A stretch of 64,000 bases of DNA from JAOADN01 sp046155885 (GTDB taxonomy: Bacteria > Pseudomonadota > Alphaproteobacteria > Rhodobacterales > Rhodobacteraceae). Shown one piece after another: positions 34,020 to 45,342 of this stretch. How positions within the stretch are numbered: the first letter of the stretch is position 1; each line of letters opens with the position of its first letter. Below the pieces are notes generated by a model. That model made no database searches, was not told the DNA's origin, and was given only the letters and a program-made list of their open reading frames with translations. The position numbers were made by a program, and so were the translations under genes. The stretch spans positions 1 to 64,000 of the forward strand of contig JBJXFU010000119.1 in NCBI GenBank assembly GCA_046155885.1. The letters run 5' to 3'.

Positions 34020-34538
34020 ATGACAGACGCAGACAGCCAATCCGCCGGGCCGCCCCTCAAGAAGGCGCGCCGCCGTGGGCTGAACCGGCTTTCTGCCATC
34101 AGGGGGGTGATCGTCGGCCTGTACCGGCTGGTCTACACGCGCGCATTGGGGATGGATATCCACCCGACGGCGCAGTTCTCGCTGTCGGCCAGGTTCGACA
34201 AGACGTTCCCGATCGGGGTACATGTCGGCCCCTACTCTTACGTCGCCTTCGAATCGCGCATCCTGACCCATGACCGCACCCGCGGGCTCTACCTGCACAC
34301 GCGGGTGGGCCGGAACTGCTTCATCGGCGGGCGCAGCCTGATCCTGCCGGGGGTCGAGATCGGCGACGATTGCGTGATTGGCGCGGGCTCGGTGGTGACC
34401 AAGTCGGTTCCGCCGCGTTCCGTTGTGGCGGGCAACCCGGCAAAGGTCATCCGCTCGGGCATCTCGGTCGGCCCCTACGGGCGCTTCACCGACGCCGATG
34501 CAACCGAAAGCCGCTTGGCCGAGCAGGGCCTGACCTGA
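34020..34538 (+). CDS. left-handed beta-helix acyltransferase
   Basis: The 172-residue protein has hexapeptide-repeat coils: MDIHPTAQFSLSARFD, VHVGPYSYVAFESRIL, then VGRNCFIGGRSLILPGVEIG and the acetyltransferase-typical DDCVIGAGSVVTKSVPP followed by GNPAKVI. This C-terminal pattern is shared by sugar O- and N-acetyltransferases of the CysE/LacA/NodL group. The acceptor is likely a sugar in the polysaccharide exported by the neighbouring permease. The next gene, an SGNH hydrolase, starts 2 bases after its stop. Confidence 0.83.
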   Translation: MTDADSQSAGPPLKKARRRGLNRLSAIRGVIVGLYRLVYTRALGMDIHPTAQFSLSARFDKTFPIGVHVGPYSYVAFESRILTHDRTRGLYLHTRVGRNCFIGGRSLILPGVEIGDDCVIGAGSVVTKSVPPRSVVAGNPAKVIRSGISVGPYGRFTDADATESRLAEQGLT

Positions 34539-34540
34539 CG

Positions 34541-35239
34541 ATGCGGCCGCTCCGGTGGATCGCCGGTGCGGTTGCCGTCGGGCTGGGTGCGCTTGTTGTC
34601 CTCTGGGGGTCCGACCGCCCGTGGACGCCCATCGACCGCGCCATGCCGCCCGTCCGCCAGGGCACCGACACCCTGCGCATCGTCACCTTCGGCACCAGCC
34701 TGACCGCGCGGGGCACCTGGCCCGACGACCTTGGCGCGGCTTTGTCCGGCTGCCTCGGCCGGCCGGTCGAGGTGACGCGGGTGGCCGAACCCGGGGCGTC
34801 CTCGGCCTGGGGCGAGGGCAGGCTGGCCGAGGTGATCGCCGCGCGCCCGGATGTCCTTCTGATCGAATTCGCGATCAACGACGCCGACCTGCGCGACGGG
34901 CTCTGGCTGAACGACAGCATCGCGCGGCACGACGCCATCCTGACGCAGATCACCTCGGCGCTGCCGGGCACCTCGGTGGCGCTGATGACGATGAACCCGG
35001 CCTTCGGCGCACGCGGCTGGGCGCGGCCAAGGCTTGCCGCCTACTACCGGGCCTACGACCAGCTTGCTGCGCGGCACAAGACGGGCGTGATCGACCTCTA
35101 CGCCCTCTGGCGCGCCCGCCCCGACCCGCGCCAGGGCATAGCGGACGGGCTTCACCCGGACGCCACGACCGCCAGCGCCCTGATCGCCCCGGCCGTCGCG
35201 GCTTCGGTCGGTGCGCCGACGGGTGTGACCTGCGGTTAA
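34541..35239 (+). CDS. SGNH/GDSL-like hydrolase, membrane anchored or secreted
   Basis: The 232-residue protein has an N-terminal hydrophobic segment (WIAGAVAVGLGALVVLW), then an SGNH domain. Block I is VTFGTSLTARGTW (GTSL instead of GDSL, Ser present), block III appears as LLIEFAINDADLRDG (N of the SGNH set), and block V as IADGLHPDATT (catalytic D and H). Such hydrolases act as deacetylases or acyl transferases on polysaccharides. Adjacency to the beta-helix acyltransferase suggests O-acyl editing of a surface glycan. Confidence 0.82.
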   Translation: MRPLRWIAGAVAVGLGALVVLWGSDRPWTPIDRAMPPVRQGTDTLRIVTFGTSLTARGTWPDDLGAALSGCLGRPVEVTRVAEPGASSAWGEGRLAEVIAARPDVLLIEFAINDADLRDGLWLNDSIARHDAILTQITSALPGTSVALMTMNPAFGARGWARPRLAAYYRAYDQLAARHKTGVIDLYALWRARPDPRQGIADGLHPDATTASALIAPAVAASVGAPTGVTCG

Positions 35240-35318
35240 GGCGGGATCCCCCGCCCCCGGACTGCCCCCGGACTGCCCTGTCGCACGGGCTCAAGTGGGG
35301 GCTCGTTGGCGAGCAGGA

Positions 35319-35443
35319 GTTAACGTTAACTTAACCGAAAGCCATACGATCGTATGGGGGGTTGCTGGCATATTGCTGGGGGGTTGCTGGCACCCTGCGA
35401 ACGCTCCTGTCGGAAGTCGTTAACCCTGCGTTCGCAAGGACTT
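35319..35443 (+). repeat. dispersed palindromic element, long copy B
   Basis: The left flank is GTTAACGTTAACTTAACC, then the perfect palindrome CCATACGATCGTATGG (35342-35357). TTGCTGG follows three times at an 11-base period, then GCACCCTGCGAACG. The distal part contains the inverted pair TGCGAACGC (35396-35404) and GCGTTCGCA (35428-35436). Homology to the inverted copy at 61994-62118 extends over the whole 125 bases. It sits between the convergent 3' ends of the SGNH hydrolase and alkB, in a 280-base gap that holds nothing else I can identify. Confidence 0.88.
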
Positions 35444-35519
35444 GGCACAAGATCGCAGACGCTTCCGCAAACCGCGAACAGGGGCGCCAGTCCGCCCCGA
35501 AATCACCGCACCAGAACGC

Positions 35520-36143
35520 TCAATCAACCACCCGTAGGGTCAGGTTGATCCGGCCGCCCCCGGCCACAAGGGCCGACGTGCCCTCGGCGATACGGTCGAT
35601 CCCGTGATAGACCAGCCGCGCCGCGCCGCCGAGCACAAGCACATCGCCGGACCTCAGCCAGACGCTTTCCGTCGGCCCGCCGCGCGCCACCCCGCCGATC
35701 CGGAAAAGCGCGTCGTCGCCGAGACTTACCGACACGACCGGCCAGCTGAAATCGGCTTCGTCCCGATCCTGGTGCAGCCCCATCCGGGCGCGGCCCCGGT
35801 AGAGGTTGACCAGGCAGCAATCGGGCATCCGGTCCGCGCTGCCGACTGCACGCCAGACCGCGAGAACGCTTTCCGGAATCGCAGGCCAGGGGCTGCCCGA
35901 GGGGCGGCGATCCACGTAGCGGTACCCCTTGCGGTCCGAATACCAGCCGTACTTGCCCGCCGAAGTCATCGCCACGCTCATCGGCTTTCCCCAGGGCGTC
36001 AGCGGCGAAAAGGGCGGCGCGACGCCCATCACGGCTGCAATATCCCCAGCCATCCGCACCTGCCCGACAGGGTCGAGGAAGCCCCGGAACAGCCGCGCAC
36101 CCGCGAACGTTTCAGGTTCCGGAGGCAAGCGTTCGATTTGCAC
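35520..36143 (-). CDS. alkB: alpha-ketoglutarate-dependent dioxygenase AlkB
   Basis: AlkB oxidatively removes methyl groups from 1-methyladenine and 3-methylcytosine in DNA and RNA. The 207-residue protein has the iron ligands in MGLHQDRDEADF (H and D) and RLVYHGIDRI (H), and the 2-oxoglutarate-binding RINLTLRV at the C-terminus. The N-terminal substrate lid includes YSDRKGYRYV. GTG 36143 is preferred: GGGAG lies 7 bases upstream and the family length fits. Divergent from dnaK, whose promoter lies just upstream. Confidence 0.93.
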   Translation of the reverse strand: MQIERLPPEPETFAGARLFRGFLDPVGQVRMAGDIAAVMGVAPPFSPLTPWGKPMSVAMTSAGKYGWYSDRKGYRYVDRRPSGSPWPAIPESVLAVWRAVGSADRMPDCCLVNLYRGRARMGLHQDRDEADFSWPVVSVSLGDDALFRIGGVARGGPTESVWLRSGDVLVLGGAARLVYHGIDRIAEGTSALVAGGGRINLTLRVVD

Positions 36144-36175
36144 GGTTTTCTCCCGCCCTCGGCCCTTGCCCGATG

Positions 36176-36205
36176 CTTGCAGGCCTTGAACCCCCTCCCT
36201 ATATA
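36176..36205 (+). promoter_or_regulatory. dnaK heat-shock-type promoter
   Basis: CTTGCAG and CCCTATATAG are arranged with 17 bases between TTGCAG and TATATA. The CTTG and CCTATAT elements agree with alphaproteobacterial RpoH (sigma-32) promoters, and the same sequence is also an acceptable sigma-70 promoter. It lies about 110 bases before the dnaK ATG, leaving a roughly 100-base leader. Confidence 0.6.
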
Positions 36206-36315
36206 GCCCCCTGAGCCGGTTGGGGCATGCCCCCCGCCGACATGTCTGGGATAGGGCGCGCAGGGGCCGCTTTCGGGCCTGCACCCCAAAACATCGCCGA
36301 AGGAAGGAAAGACAT

Positions 36316-38238
36316 ATGGCCAAAGTGATCGGCATCGACCTCGGGACCACCAACTCCTGCGTCGCCATCATGGACGGGTCGCAGCCCCGGGTGATTGAGA
36401 ACTCCGAAGGCGCGCGCACGACTCCCTCGGTTGTCGCCTATACCGACAACGAACGCCTTGTCGGCCAGCCCGCGAAACGCCAGGCGGTGACGAACCCGAC
36501 GAACACCATCTTCGCCGTCAAGCGCCTGATCGGCCGCCGAGTCACCGACGCCGAGGTCGAGAAGGACCGCAAGCTTGTGCCCTACAACATCATCGACGGG
36601 GGCAACGGCGACGCCTGGGTCGAAGTGAAGGGCGAGAAGTACAGCCCCGCGCAGATCTCGGCCGTGACCCTTCAGAAGATGAAGGAAACTGCCGAGAGCT
36701 ATCTGGGCGAGCCGGTGACGCAGGCAGTCATCACCGTACCGGCCTACTTCAACGACGCGCAGCGGCAGGCCACCAAGGACGCGGGCAAGATCGCGGGCCT
36801 CGAGGTGCTGCGGATCATAAACGAACCCACCGCCGCCGCGTTGGCCTATGGCCTGGACAAGAAGGAATCGAAGACCATAGCCGTCTATGACCTCGGCGGC
36901 GGCACCTTCGACATAACCATCCTGGAAATCGACGACGGCCTTTTCGAGGTGAAATCGACCAACGGGGACACGTTCCTCGGCGGCGAGGACTTCGACATGC
37001 GGATCGTCAACTACCTGGCCGACGAGTTTAAGAAAGAGCACGGCGTCGACCTGACCCGCGACAAGATGGCCCTTCAGCGCCTGAAGGAAGCGGCCGAGAA
37101 GGCGAAGATCGAGTTGTCTTCCAGCCAGCAGACCGAAATTAACCAGCCCTTCATCAGCATGGACATGAAGTCCGGCACGCCCCTTCACATGGTCGTGAAG
37201 CTGACGCGGGCAAAGCTCGAATCGCTGGTCGGTGACCTGATCAAGAAGTCGCTGAAACCCTGCGAGGCGGCGCTGAAGGACGCCGGCGTCAGCAAGGCCG
37301 ACATCGACGAGGTGGTGCTGGTCGGTGGCATGACGCGGATGCCGAAGGTGATCGAGGAAGTCACCGCCTTCTTCGGCAAGGATCCCCACAAGGGCGTGAA
37401 CCCCGACGAAGTCGTGGCGCTGGGCGCCGCGATTCAGGCGGGCGTGCTGCAGGGCGACGTGAAGGACGTGGTGCTGCTCGATGTCACGCCGCTATCGCTG
37501 GGGATCGAGACGCTGGGCGGGGTCTTCACCCGCCTCATTGACCGCAACACCACGATCCCGACGAAGAAGAGCCAGATATTCTCGACCGCCGAAGACAACC
37601 AGAACGCGGTGACGATCCGCGTCTTCCAGGGCGAGCGGGAAATGGCGGCCGACAACAAGATGCTGGGCCAGTTCAACCTGGAAGGTATTCCGCCGAGCCC
37701 GCGCGGCATGCCGCAGATCGAGGTGACCTTCGACATCGACGCCAATGGCATCGTCAGCGTCAACGCCAAGGACAAGGCAACCGGGCGGGCTCAGCAGATC
37801 ACCATCCAGGCCTCGGGCGGCCTGAGTGATGCCGAGATCGAGAAGATGGTGAAGGACGCCGAGGCCAACGCCGAGTCTGACAAGAAGCGGAAGGAGCTGG
37901 TCGAGACCCGCAACCAGGCTGAAAGCCTTGTGCATTCCACGAAGAAGTCGCTGGAAGAGCATGGCGACAAGGTGGATGGGTCCACCGTCGAGGCGATCGA
38001 ACTGGCCATTGGCGCGCTGGAAGAGGCGCTGAAGACCGAAGACTCCGGCAAGATCAGGGGCGGCATCCAGAACCTGACCGACGCCGCGATGAGACTTGGC
38101 GAGGCGATCTACAAGGCTCAGGCCGCCGAAGGTGCGAAAGCGGAGCCGTCCGATGACGAGGACGGTCCGCGCGGCGTCGACGACGACATCGTGGACGCGG
38201 ACTTCGAAGACATCGGCGACGGCAAGAAGCGCAAGTGA
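36316..38238 (+). CDS. dnaK: molecular chaperone DnaK (Hsp70)
   Basis: DnaK is the ATP-dependent folding chaperone. The 640-residue protein has the N-terminal ATPase (GIDLGTTNSC, IINEPTAAALAYGLDKK, VYDLGGGTFDITIL, VLVGGMTRMPKV), the linker DVVLLDVTPLSLGIET and a substrate-binding domain. The tail is acidic and ends DADFEDIGDGKKRK instead of EEVD, as usual for proteobacteria. The ribosome binding site GAAGGAAGGAAAG precedes ATG 36316. dnaJ follows after 74 bases. Confidence 0.98.
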   Translation: MAKVIGIDLGTTNSCVAIMDGSQPRVIENSEGARTTPSVVAYTDNERLVGQPAKRQAVTNPTNTIFAVKRLIGRRVTDAEVEKDRKLVPYNIIDGGNGDAWVEVKGEKYSPAQISAVTLQKMKETAESYLGEPVTQAVITVPAYFNDAQRQATKDAGKIAGLEVLRIINEPTAAALAYGLDKKESKTIAVYDLGGGTFDITILEIDDGLFEVKSTNGDTFLGGEDFDMRIVNYLADEFKKEHGVDLTRDKMALQRLKEAAEKAKIELSSSQQTEINQPFISMDMKSGTPLHMVVKLTRAKLESLVGDLIKKSLKPCEAALKDAGVSKADIDEVVLVGGMTRMPKVIEEVTAFFGKDPHKGVNPDEVVALGAAIQAGVLQGDVKDVVLLDVTPLSLGIETLGGVFTRLIDRNTTIPTKKSQIFSTAEDNQNAVTIRVFQGEREMAADNKMLGQFNLEGIPPSPRGMPQIEVTFDIDANGIVSVNAKDKATGRAQQITIQASGGLSDAEIEKMVKDAEANAESDKKRKELVETRNQAESLVHSTKKSLEEHGDKVDGSTVEAIELAIGALEEALKTEDSGKIRGGIQNLTDAAMRLGEAIYKAQAAEGAKAEPSDDEDGPRGVDDDIVDADFEDIGDGKKRK

Positions 38239-38312
38239 TCGCGGGCGGAACCGCGTGGCCGGTCCGGGTTGAAGGCCCGGGCCGGCTCTGCTGTTCCCGG
38301 GGGAACTGACGG

Positions 38313-39455
38313 ATGGCGAAGCGCGATTTCTATGAGGTGCTGGGCGTCCAGCGGGGCGCCTCGGCCGAGGACATCAAGAAGGCCTACCGCACCAAAGCCA
38401 AGGAGCTGCATCCGGACCGGAACCAGGACGACCCCAAGGCCGAGGCGCAGTTCAAGGAAATCAACGAGGCCTATGAAGTCCTGAAGGACGAACAGAAGAA
38501 GGCCGCCTACGACCGCTTTGGCCATCAGGCCTTCGATGGGGGCATGGGTGGCGGCGGACCTCGCGGCGGTTTCCAGCAGGGCGACTTCGCCAGCGCGTTC
38601 TCAGATGTGTTCGAGGACCTGTTTGGCGATTTCATGGGCCAGCGCGGCGGCGGCGGACGGGCGCGCGCGGCGCGCGGCTCGGACCTTCGCTACAACCTGC
38701 GCGTGACGCTTGAGGAAGCTTATCGCGGTTCGCAGAAGTCGATTTCCGTGCCGACCTCGGTCACCTGCGGCTCTTGCCACGGCACCGGTGCCGAAGGTGG
38801 CTCCGAACCCGTCACCTGCCCGACCTGTTCCGGCATGGGCAAGGTCCGCGCCCAGCAGGGCTTCTTCACGGTCGAACGCACCTGCCCGACCTGCGGCGGC
38901 GCCGGGCAGACCGTGAAGAACCCCTGCAAAACCTGTGGCGGCGCCGGACGAACCGAGAAAGAGCGCCAGCTTGCCGTGAACATTCCCGCCGGGGTCGAAA
39001 CCGGCACCCGCATCCGCCTCGCGGGCGAAGGCGAGGCCGGCCTGCGCGGCGGCCCGACCGGCGATCTCTACATCTTTATCGAAGTGAAAGAGCACGCACT
39101 TTTCCAGCGCGACGGGGTAAATCTGTACTGCCGCATTCCGGTGGCGATGACCACCGCGGCGATGGGCGGCGAGGTCGAGGTGCCGACGATCGACGGCGGC
39201 AAGGCGCGCGTGAAGGTACCGCCGGGAAGCCAGACCGGCAAACAGATGCGGCTGCGCGGCAAGGGAATGCCGGCGCTTCGCGGCACCGGCATGGGCGACA
39301 TGCTGATCGAACTCGGCGTTGAGACACCGGTGAACCTCACGGCTCGGCAGAAAGAGCTTCTGCGCGAGTTCGAGCGCCTCAGCGAAGAGAACAACCCCGA
39401 AGAGGCATCGTTCTTTTCCAAGGTGCGGAACTTCTGGGACGGGATGAAGGGCTGA
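38313..39455 (+). CDS. dnaJ: co-chaperone DnaJ (Hsp40)
   Basis: DnaJ delivers substrates to DnaK and stimulates its ATPase. The 380-residue protein has the J domain (residues 1-72, with HPD in KELHPDRNQDD), a Gly-rich linker, and four zinc repeats (CGSCHGTG, CPTCSGMG, CPTCGGAG, CKTCGGAG) around residues 150-215. Two beta-barrel substrate-binding domains follow. It is downstream of dnaK in the usual heat-shock operon. Confidence 0.98.
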   Translation: MAKRDFYEVLGVQRGASAEDIKKAYRTKAKELHPDRNQDDPKAEAQFKEINEAYEVLKDEQKKAAYDRFGHQAFDGGMGGGGPRGGFQQGDFASAFSDVFEDLFGDFMGQRGGGGRARAARGSDLRYNLRVTLEEAYRGSQKSISVPTSVTCGSCHGTGAEGGSEPVTCPTCSGMGKVRAQQGFFTVERTCPTCGGAGQTVKNPCKTCGGAGRTEKERQLAVNIPAGVETGTRIRLAGEGEAGLRGGPTGDLYIFIEVKEHALFQRDGVNLYCRIPVAMTTAAMGGEVEVPTIDGGKARVKVPPGSQTGKQMRLRGKGMPALRGTGMGDMLIELGVETPVNLTARQKELLREFERLSEENNPEEASFFSKVRNFWDGMKG

Positions 39456-39462
39456 GGTCCGC

Positions 39463-39478
39463 GCAAAGGGTGCTTTGC
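39463..39478 (+). terminator. small hairpin after dnaJ
   Basis: GCAAAG-GGTG-CTTTGC forms a perfect 6-bp stem 8 bases after the dnaJ stop. A second GCCC-TGC-GGGC hairpin lies shortly downstream. Neither has a T-run. Confidence 0.35.
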
Positions 39479-39571
39479 CCCCGCCGCCCTGCGGGCGACT
39501 CCCCCGGATGTTTCGGCCAGGGCGAAGACTCGTTAGGGTTTGATTAACCTTGATTGCGGAGCCTGTCCGGT

Positions 39572-40339
39572 ATGAGGACAGAGCCTTCGGACTTTTCGGA
39601 ATCGCCCCGGCTTTTCGGGGATGACGAAGCGCCCGTGCTGCCGATCCCGGAAGGGGACCGGCTCCCTTCCTACATCGTCGATCACCGGGCGCGGCTGCGC
39701 CAGCGCTTCGCCGAAGGCGGCGCGGCGGCGATGCCCGACTATGAACTCCTTGAGCTGATCCTTTTCTCTGCTATCCCGCGACAGGATGTGAAACCGCTGG
39801 CGCGCCGGATGATCGACAGCTTCGGCGATCTCGGCGGGGTCCTTTCGGCACCCGTCGCACGGCTTTCCGAGGTGAAGGGCGTGGGCGGCGCGGTCATCCT
39901 GGCGGTGAAGCTGCACGAGGCGGTGGCGCACCGAACGGCCCGGGCGCGGGTATTGAACCGCCCGGTCCTGTCGTCCTGGGACGCGCTTCTGACCTATTGC
40001 CATACCGCGATGGCGCACCGTGAAACCGAACAGTTCCGCATCCTGTTCCTCGACCACAAGAACGTGCTGATCGCCGACGAGGAGCAGGCCCGGGGAACCG
40101 TCGATCATGTGCCGGTCTATCCCCGGGAGGTGGTCAAGCGTGCTCTGGACCTGAACGCGAGCGCCGTGATCCTGGTCCACAACCACCCCTCGGGCGACCC
40201 AACGCCGTCGCAGTCCGACATCGCCGTGACGCGCCAGGTCGAGGAAGCGGGGCGGATTCTTGGCATCACGGTCCACGATCACATCATCGTCGGACGGTCG
40301 CGCGAGCTGAGCTTCCGTGCAGCAGGGATACTTCAGTAG
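39572..40339 (+). CDS. radC: RadC family JAB/MPN-domain protein
   Basis: The 255-residue protein has an N-terminal helix-hairpin-helix part (YELLELILFSAIPRQDVKPL, SEVKGVGGAVI) and a C-terminal JAB-type metalloprotease-like domain with VHNHPSGDPTPSQSD (H-x-H and D metal ligands). Despite the name it is not established as a repair protein; the molecular function is unknown. ATG 39572 is chosen over a TTG 18 bases upstream. Convergent with the secreted protein at 40355, with a 15-base gap. Confidence 0.9.
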   Translation: MRTEPSDFSESPRLFGDDEAPVLPIPEGDRLPSYIVDHRARLRQRFAEGGAAAMPDYELLELILFSAIPRQDVKPLARRMIDSFGDLGGVLSAPVARLSEVKGVGGAVILAVKLHEAVAHRTARARVLNRPVLSSWDALLTYCHTAMAHRETEQFRILFLDHKNVLIADEEQARGTVDHVPVYPREVVKRALDLNASAVILVHNHPSGDPTPSQSDIAVTRQVEEAGRILGITVHDHIIVGRSRELSFRAAGILQ

Positions 40340-40354
40340 CCGGAGACCGTGGGC

Positions 40355-41368
40355 TCAGTTACTCGCGACGCTTAAAGGCAGAGTCGGCGCCGTCGTATCG
40401 ACGTTTATGACGACATAGCCGCCCGCTCCGTCGCAGTCCGGCATCCGAAGGCTGACCGGCAGGGCCGACGCCCCCGGACGAAGCACTTCGCCCGCAATTT
40501 CGCGCCCGCAGGTCGCGGAAGTGACTTCGGAGGAAACCTCGGCGGCAAGCGAGCTCAACTCGCCCGCGCCCGAATAGACCAGCGCCAGCTTCGGCCAGGC
40601 GAGCGACGGATCGCCGAGGGAAAGCACGCCACCAAGCCCCGGCTCCGGCTCCGAAGCGGCCGACACATGCCCATCCTCGCCCCAGGCGGCCCCGTTCTCG
40701 AACACGTCGAGCTGCAACCTCTGGGTGCCGGTCCATTGAACGGCGATCCGGCGCATTGTAAGGACGTCCGGAACCGCGATCTGGCCGGAGGCGGCGGTGC
40801 CGTCCGGAAATGCGACCGTCACATCCGCCAGGGCGGCAAATGCGGGAACGTCGAGCCGAAGCGACCCGTCACGGCCGGCGAGCGTATCGAAGACAAGGCC
40901 AGCCGCCGAAACCTCGGCCCTCGCCCCGGGCTGGCACGGAGCGGCGACAGTAACGCCGATCATCCCGCCGGGCTTGGCGGTCAGCGTCAGGGCCGGGTCG
41001 GAACAGGCAAGACCGAACGCCGAATACCGCACGTCCGCCGCCGTCTGCCTTCGCGCGTAACCGCGCTCGACCCGGATCATCCGCGGAGCGAGGGCCATGC
41101 CGGAAGCGAGCGCAGGAATCGTGGTATCGGGAAGATCGGGAAGCTTTGGGATCGCCGTGTCCTGCGGACCGGCCGAAACCGGAACGATCGAGGTCTGGTC
41201 GAGGGTGGCCTTCGCCAGCGGTACCGGGGCCGCCACCGAAGCGGTGGAGACGTCGCTTCCGGGAAGGAACCGGGCCGAAATCGCGCCGCCGTTCTGCATA
41301 AGATGCCCCGTCGCGGCAGCGAGGAAAAAAGTTGTCCCGGCGGTCAGTATCCGGCGCTTGATCTGCAT
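40355..41368 (-). CDS. secreted protein of unknown function (337 aa)
   Basis: I do not recognise this protein. The N-terminus MQIKRRILTAGTTFFLAAATG is a signal peptide or anchor. A Pro/Thr-rich region follows (residues about 40-95, LPDLPDTTIPALASG). A beta-rich body then has paired cysteines (FGLACSDPALTL, VAAPCQPGA, TSATCGREI, MPDCDGAGG), suggesting periplasmic disulfides. The C-terminal half contains strands such as VLTMRRIAVQWTGTQRLQLD. ATG 41368 is supported by AGAGGG upstream and the signal peptide. It may be surface exposed; no enzyme motif is seen. Confidence 0.72.
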   Translation of the reverse strand: MQIKRRILTAGTTFFLAAATGHLMQNGGAISARFLPGSDVSTASVAAPVPLAKATLDQTSIVPVSAGPQDTAIPKLPDLPDTTIPALASGMALAPRMIRVERGYARRQTAADVRYSAFGLACSDPALTLTAKPGGMIGVTVAAPCQPGARAEVSAAGLVFDTLAGRDGSLRLDVPAFAALADVTVAFPDGTAASGQIAVPDVLTMRRIAVQWTGTQRLQLDVFENGAAWGEDGHVSAASEPEPGLGGVLSLGDPSLAWPKLALVYSGAGELSSLAAEVSSEVTSATCGREIAGEVLRPGASALPVSLRMPDCDGAGGYVVINVDTTAPTLPLSVASN

Positions 41369-41424
41369 GGCCAACCCTCTGCATCGGATTTCCCCGGGTG
41401 GGACGCTAGGTGCCGATTCGGGCG

Positions 41425-41445
41425 GACACATGGCCGACATGTGTC
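41425..41445. promoter_or_regulatory. inverted repeat upstream of the secreted-protein gene
   Basis: GACACATG and CATGTGTC form a perfect 8-bp dyad around 5 bases, 57-77 bases upstream of ATG 41368 and about 135 bases after the secA stop. Lack of a T-run favours an operator over a terminator. Confidence 0.4.
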
Positions 41446-41578
41446 ATTGTGCACGGAACCGCGATCAAACACCCCGCCGGCAGCCCTAATCCGGGGCGGC
41501 TTGGCCGCTCGTCCGCCCGCCCCGCGCCCGGAGTTCGCTTGCCTTTGGCCGGGGCCGGGCCAGGCCGCCTTGCGCTGG

Positions 41579-44269
<2,691 letters not shown>

Positions 44270-44467
44270 GCTTTCTCCGCGAGGCGTCATTTGACGGTTT
44301 CTTGTGAAAGGCGGCCTTGCCCACCTTCCGCGCCGTGCCTAGAAGGGCAGCGAACCAAGGGCGCGCGCGCAGACTGGCCTTCGAAGACGCACCGCGATGT
44401 AAGTGCCTGCCGCACCCGTGTCAACGCCGCCCGTCCGGGGTTCGGCCCCAGTCAGGAGTTACGCCAG

Positions 44468-45316
44468 ATGACCCGCTTACCGTCGCTTGTGGGCGCAGCC
44501 ATGCTTTTCGCCGCCTCCGCGCTTGCCGCGCTTGCGGAAGAACCGACCGCCGCCACGGTCGTCGCGAAAGTGAACAGCACCGAGATCACGCTCGGCCAGA
44601 TGATTTCCGTCCGCGAGTCGCTGCCGCAGAAGTACCTGACTCTGCCGGATGACGTTCTTTTCAAGGGTGTGCTCGACCAGATCATCCAGCAGACCGTGCT
44701 GGCCCAGAAGGCCGAGGGCGCCCTTACTGAAGCGCAGCGGCTGGAGCTTGAACAGCAGCGGCGCGGCTACCTGGCGAACGTCACGCTGACCGCTGCGGTG
44801 GACGCGGCCGTCACGGAAGAGGCTGTGAAGAAGGCCTATGACGAAACCTATGGCAGCGCCGCGCCGGCATCCGAATTCCATGCCGCGCACATCCTCGTGA
44901 AGACCGAGGACGAGGCGAAAAAAATCAAGGAAGATCTCGATGCCGGAGGCGATTTCGCCGAGATCGCAAAGAGGTCCTCCGGCGATCCGGGTTCGGCGCA
45001 AAGCGGCGGCGACCTTGGCTGGTTCGGCGCGGGCATCATGGTGGAACCGTTCGAAAAAGCGGTGACCGCGCTGAAGCCCGGCGAAACTTCGGCCCCGGTC
45101 GAAACGCAGTTCGGCTTCCACATCATCCGCCTGATCGAAACCCGGGCAGCCGCCGCGCTCACGCTTGAGGAAAAGCGCGACGAGATCGTGGCCGGGCTTC
45201 AGCAGAAGGCGGTCGAGAACGAAGTGAAGTCCCTGACCGAGGCGGCCAGCGTGGAACGCATGGATGAAGGCATCGATCCGGCGGTCCTGAAGAAGGCCGA
45301 GCTGATCGGGAAGTGA
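44468..45316 (+). CDS. periplasmic peptidyl-prolyl isomerase (parvulin type)
   Basis: The 282-residue precursor has a Sec signal peptide (LPSLVGAAMLFAASALAALA), an N-terminal SurA-like chaperone segment, and one rotamase domain (about residues 130-225): HAAHILVKTEDEAKKI, GDLGWFGAGIMVEPFE and TQFGFHIIRLIE. It probably helps outer-membrane and periplasmic proteins fold after Sec export, which fits its position opposite secA. ATG 44468 has GGAG 9 bases upstream. argJ follows after 26 bases. Confidence 0.92.
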   Translation: MTRLPSLVGAAMLFAASALAALAEEPTAATVVAKVNSTEITLGQMISVRESLPQKYLTLPDDVLFKGVLDQIIQQTVLAQKAEGALTEAQRLELEQQRRGYLANVTLTAAVDAAVTEEAVKKAYDETYGSAAPASEFHAAHILVKTEDEAKKIKEDLDAGGDFAEIAKRSSGDPGSAQSGGDLGWFGAGIMVEPFEKAVTALKPGETSAPVETQFGFHIIRLIETRAAAALTLEEKRDEIVAGLQQKAVENEVKSLTEAASVERMDEGIDPAVLKKAELIGK

Positions 45317-45342
45317 ATGTTCGGGAAGAGGGCGGCTGAGAA

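Noticed and set aside
35320..35334. TTAA-N7-TTAA, a CtrA-like site, at the left flank of repeat copy B
   Set aside because: It lies between convergent gene ends and is not kept in the matching flank of copy C, so a chance match within an AT-rich repeat flank is more likely.
35354..35548. Short ORFs inside the repeat copies that all read CWHIAGG(F/L)LAP
   Set aside because: The peptide similarity follows from DNA repeat identity. The repeat period is 11 bases, not a multiple of 3, the ORFs diverge right after the element, and none has a good ribosome binding site.
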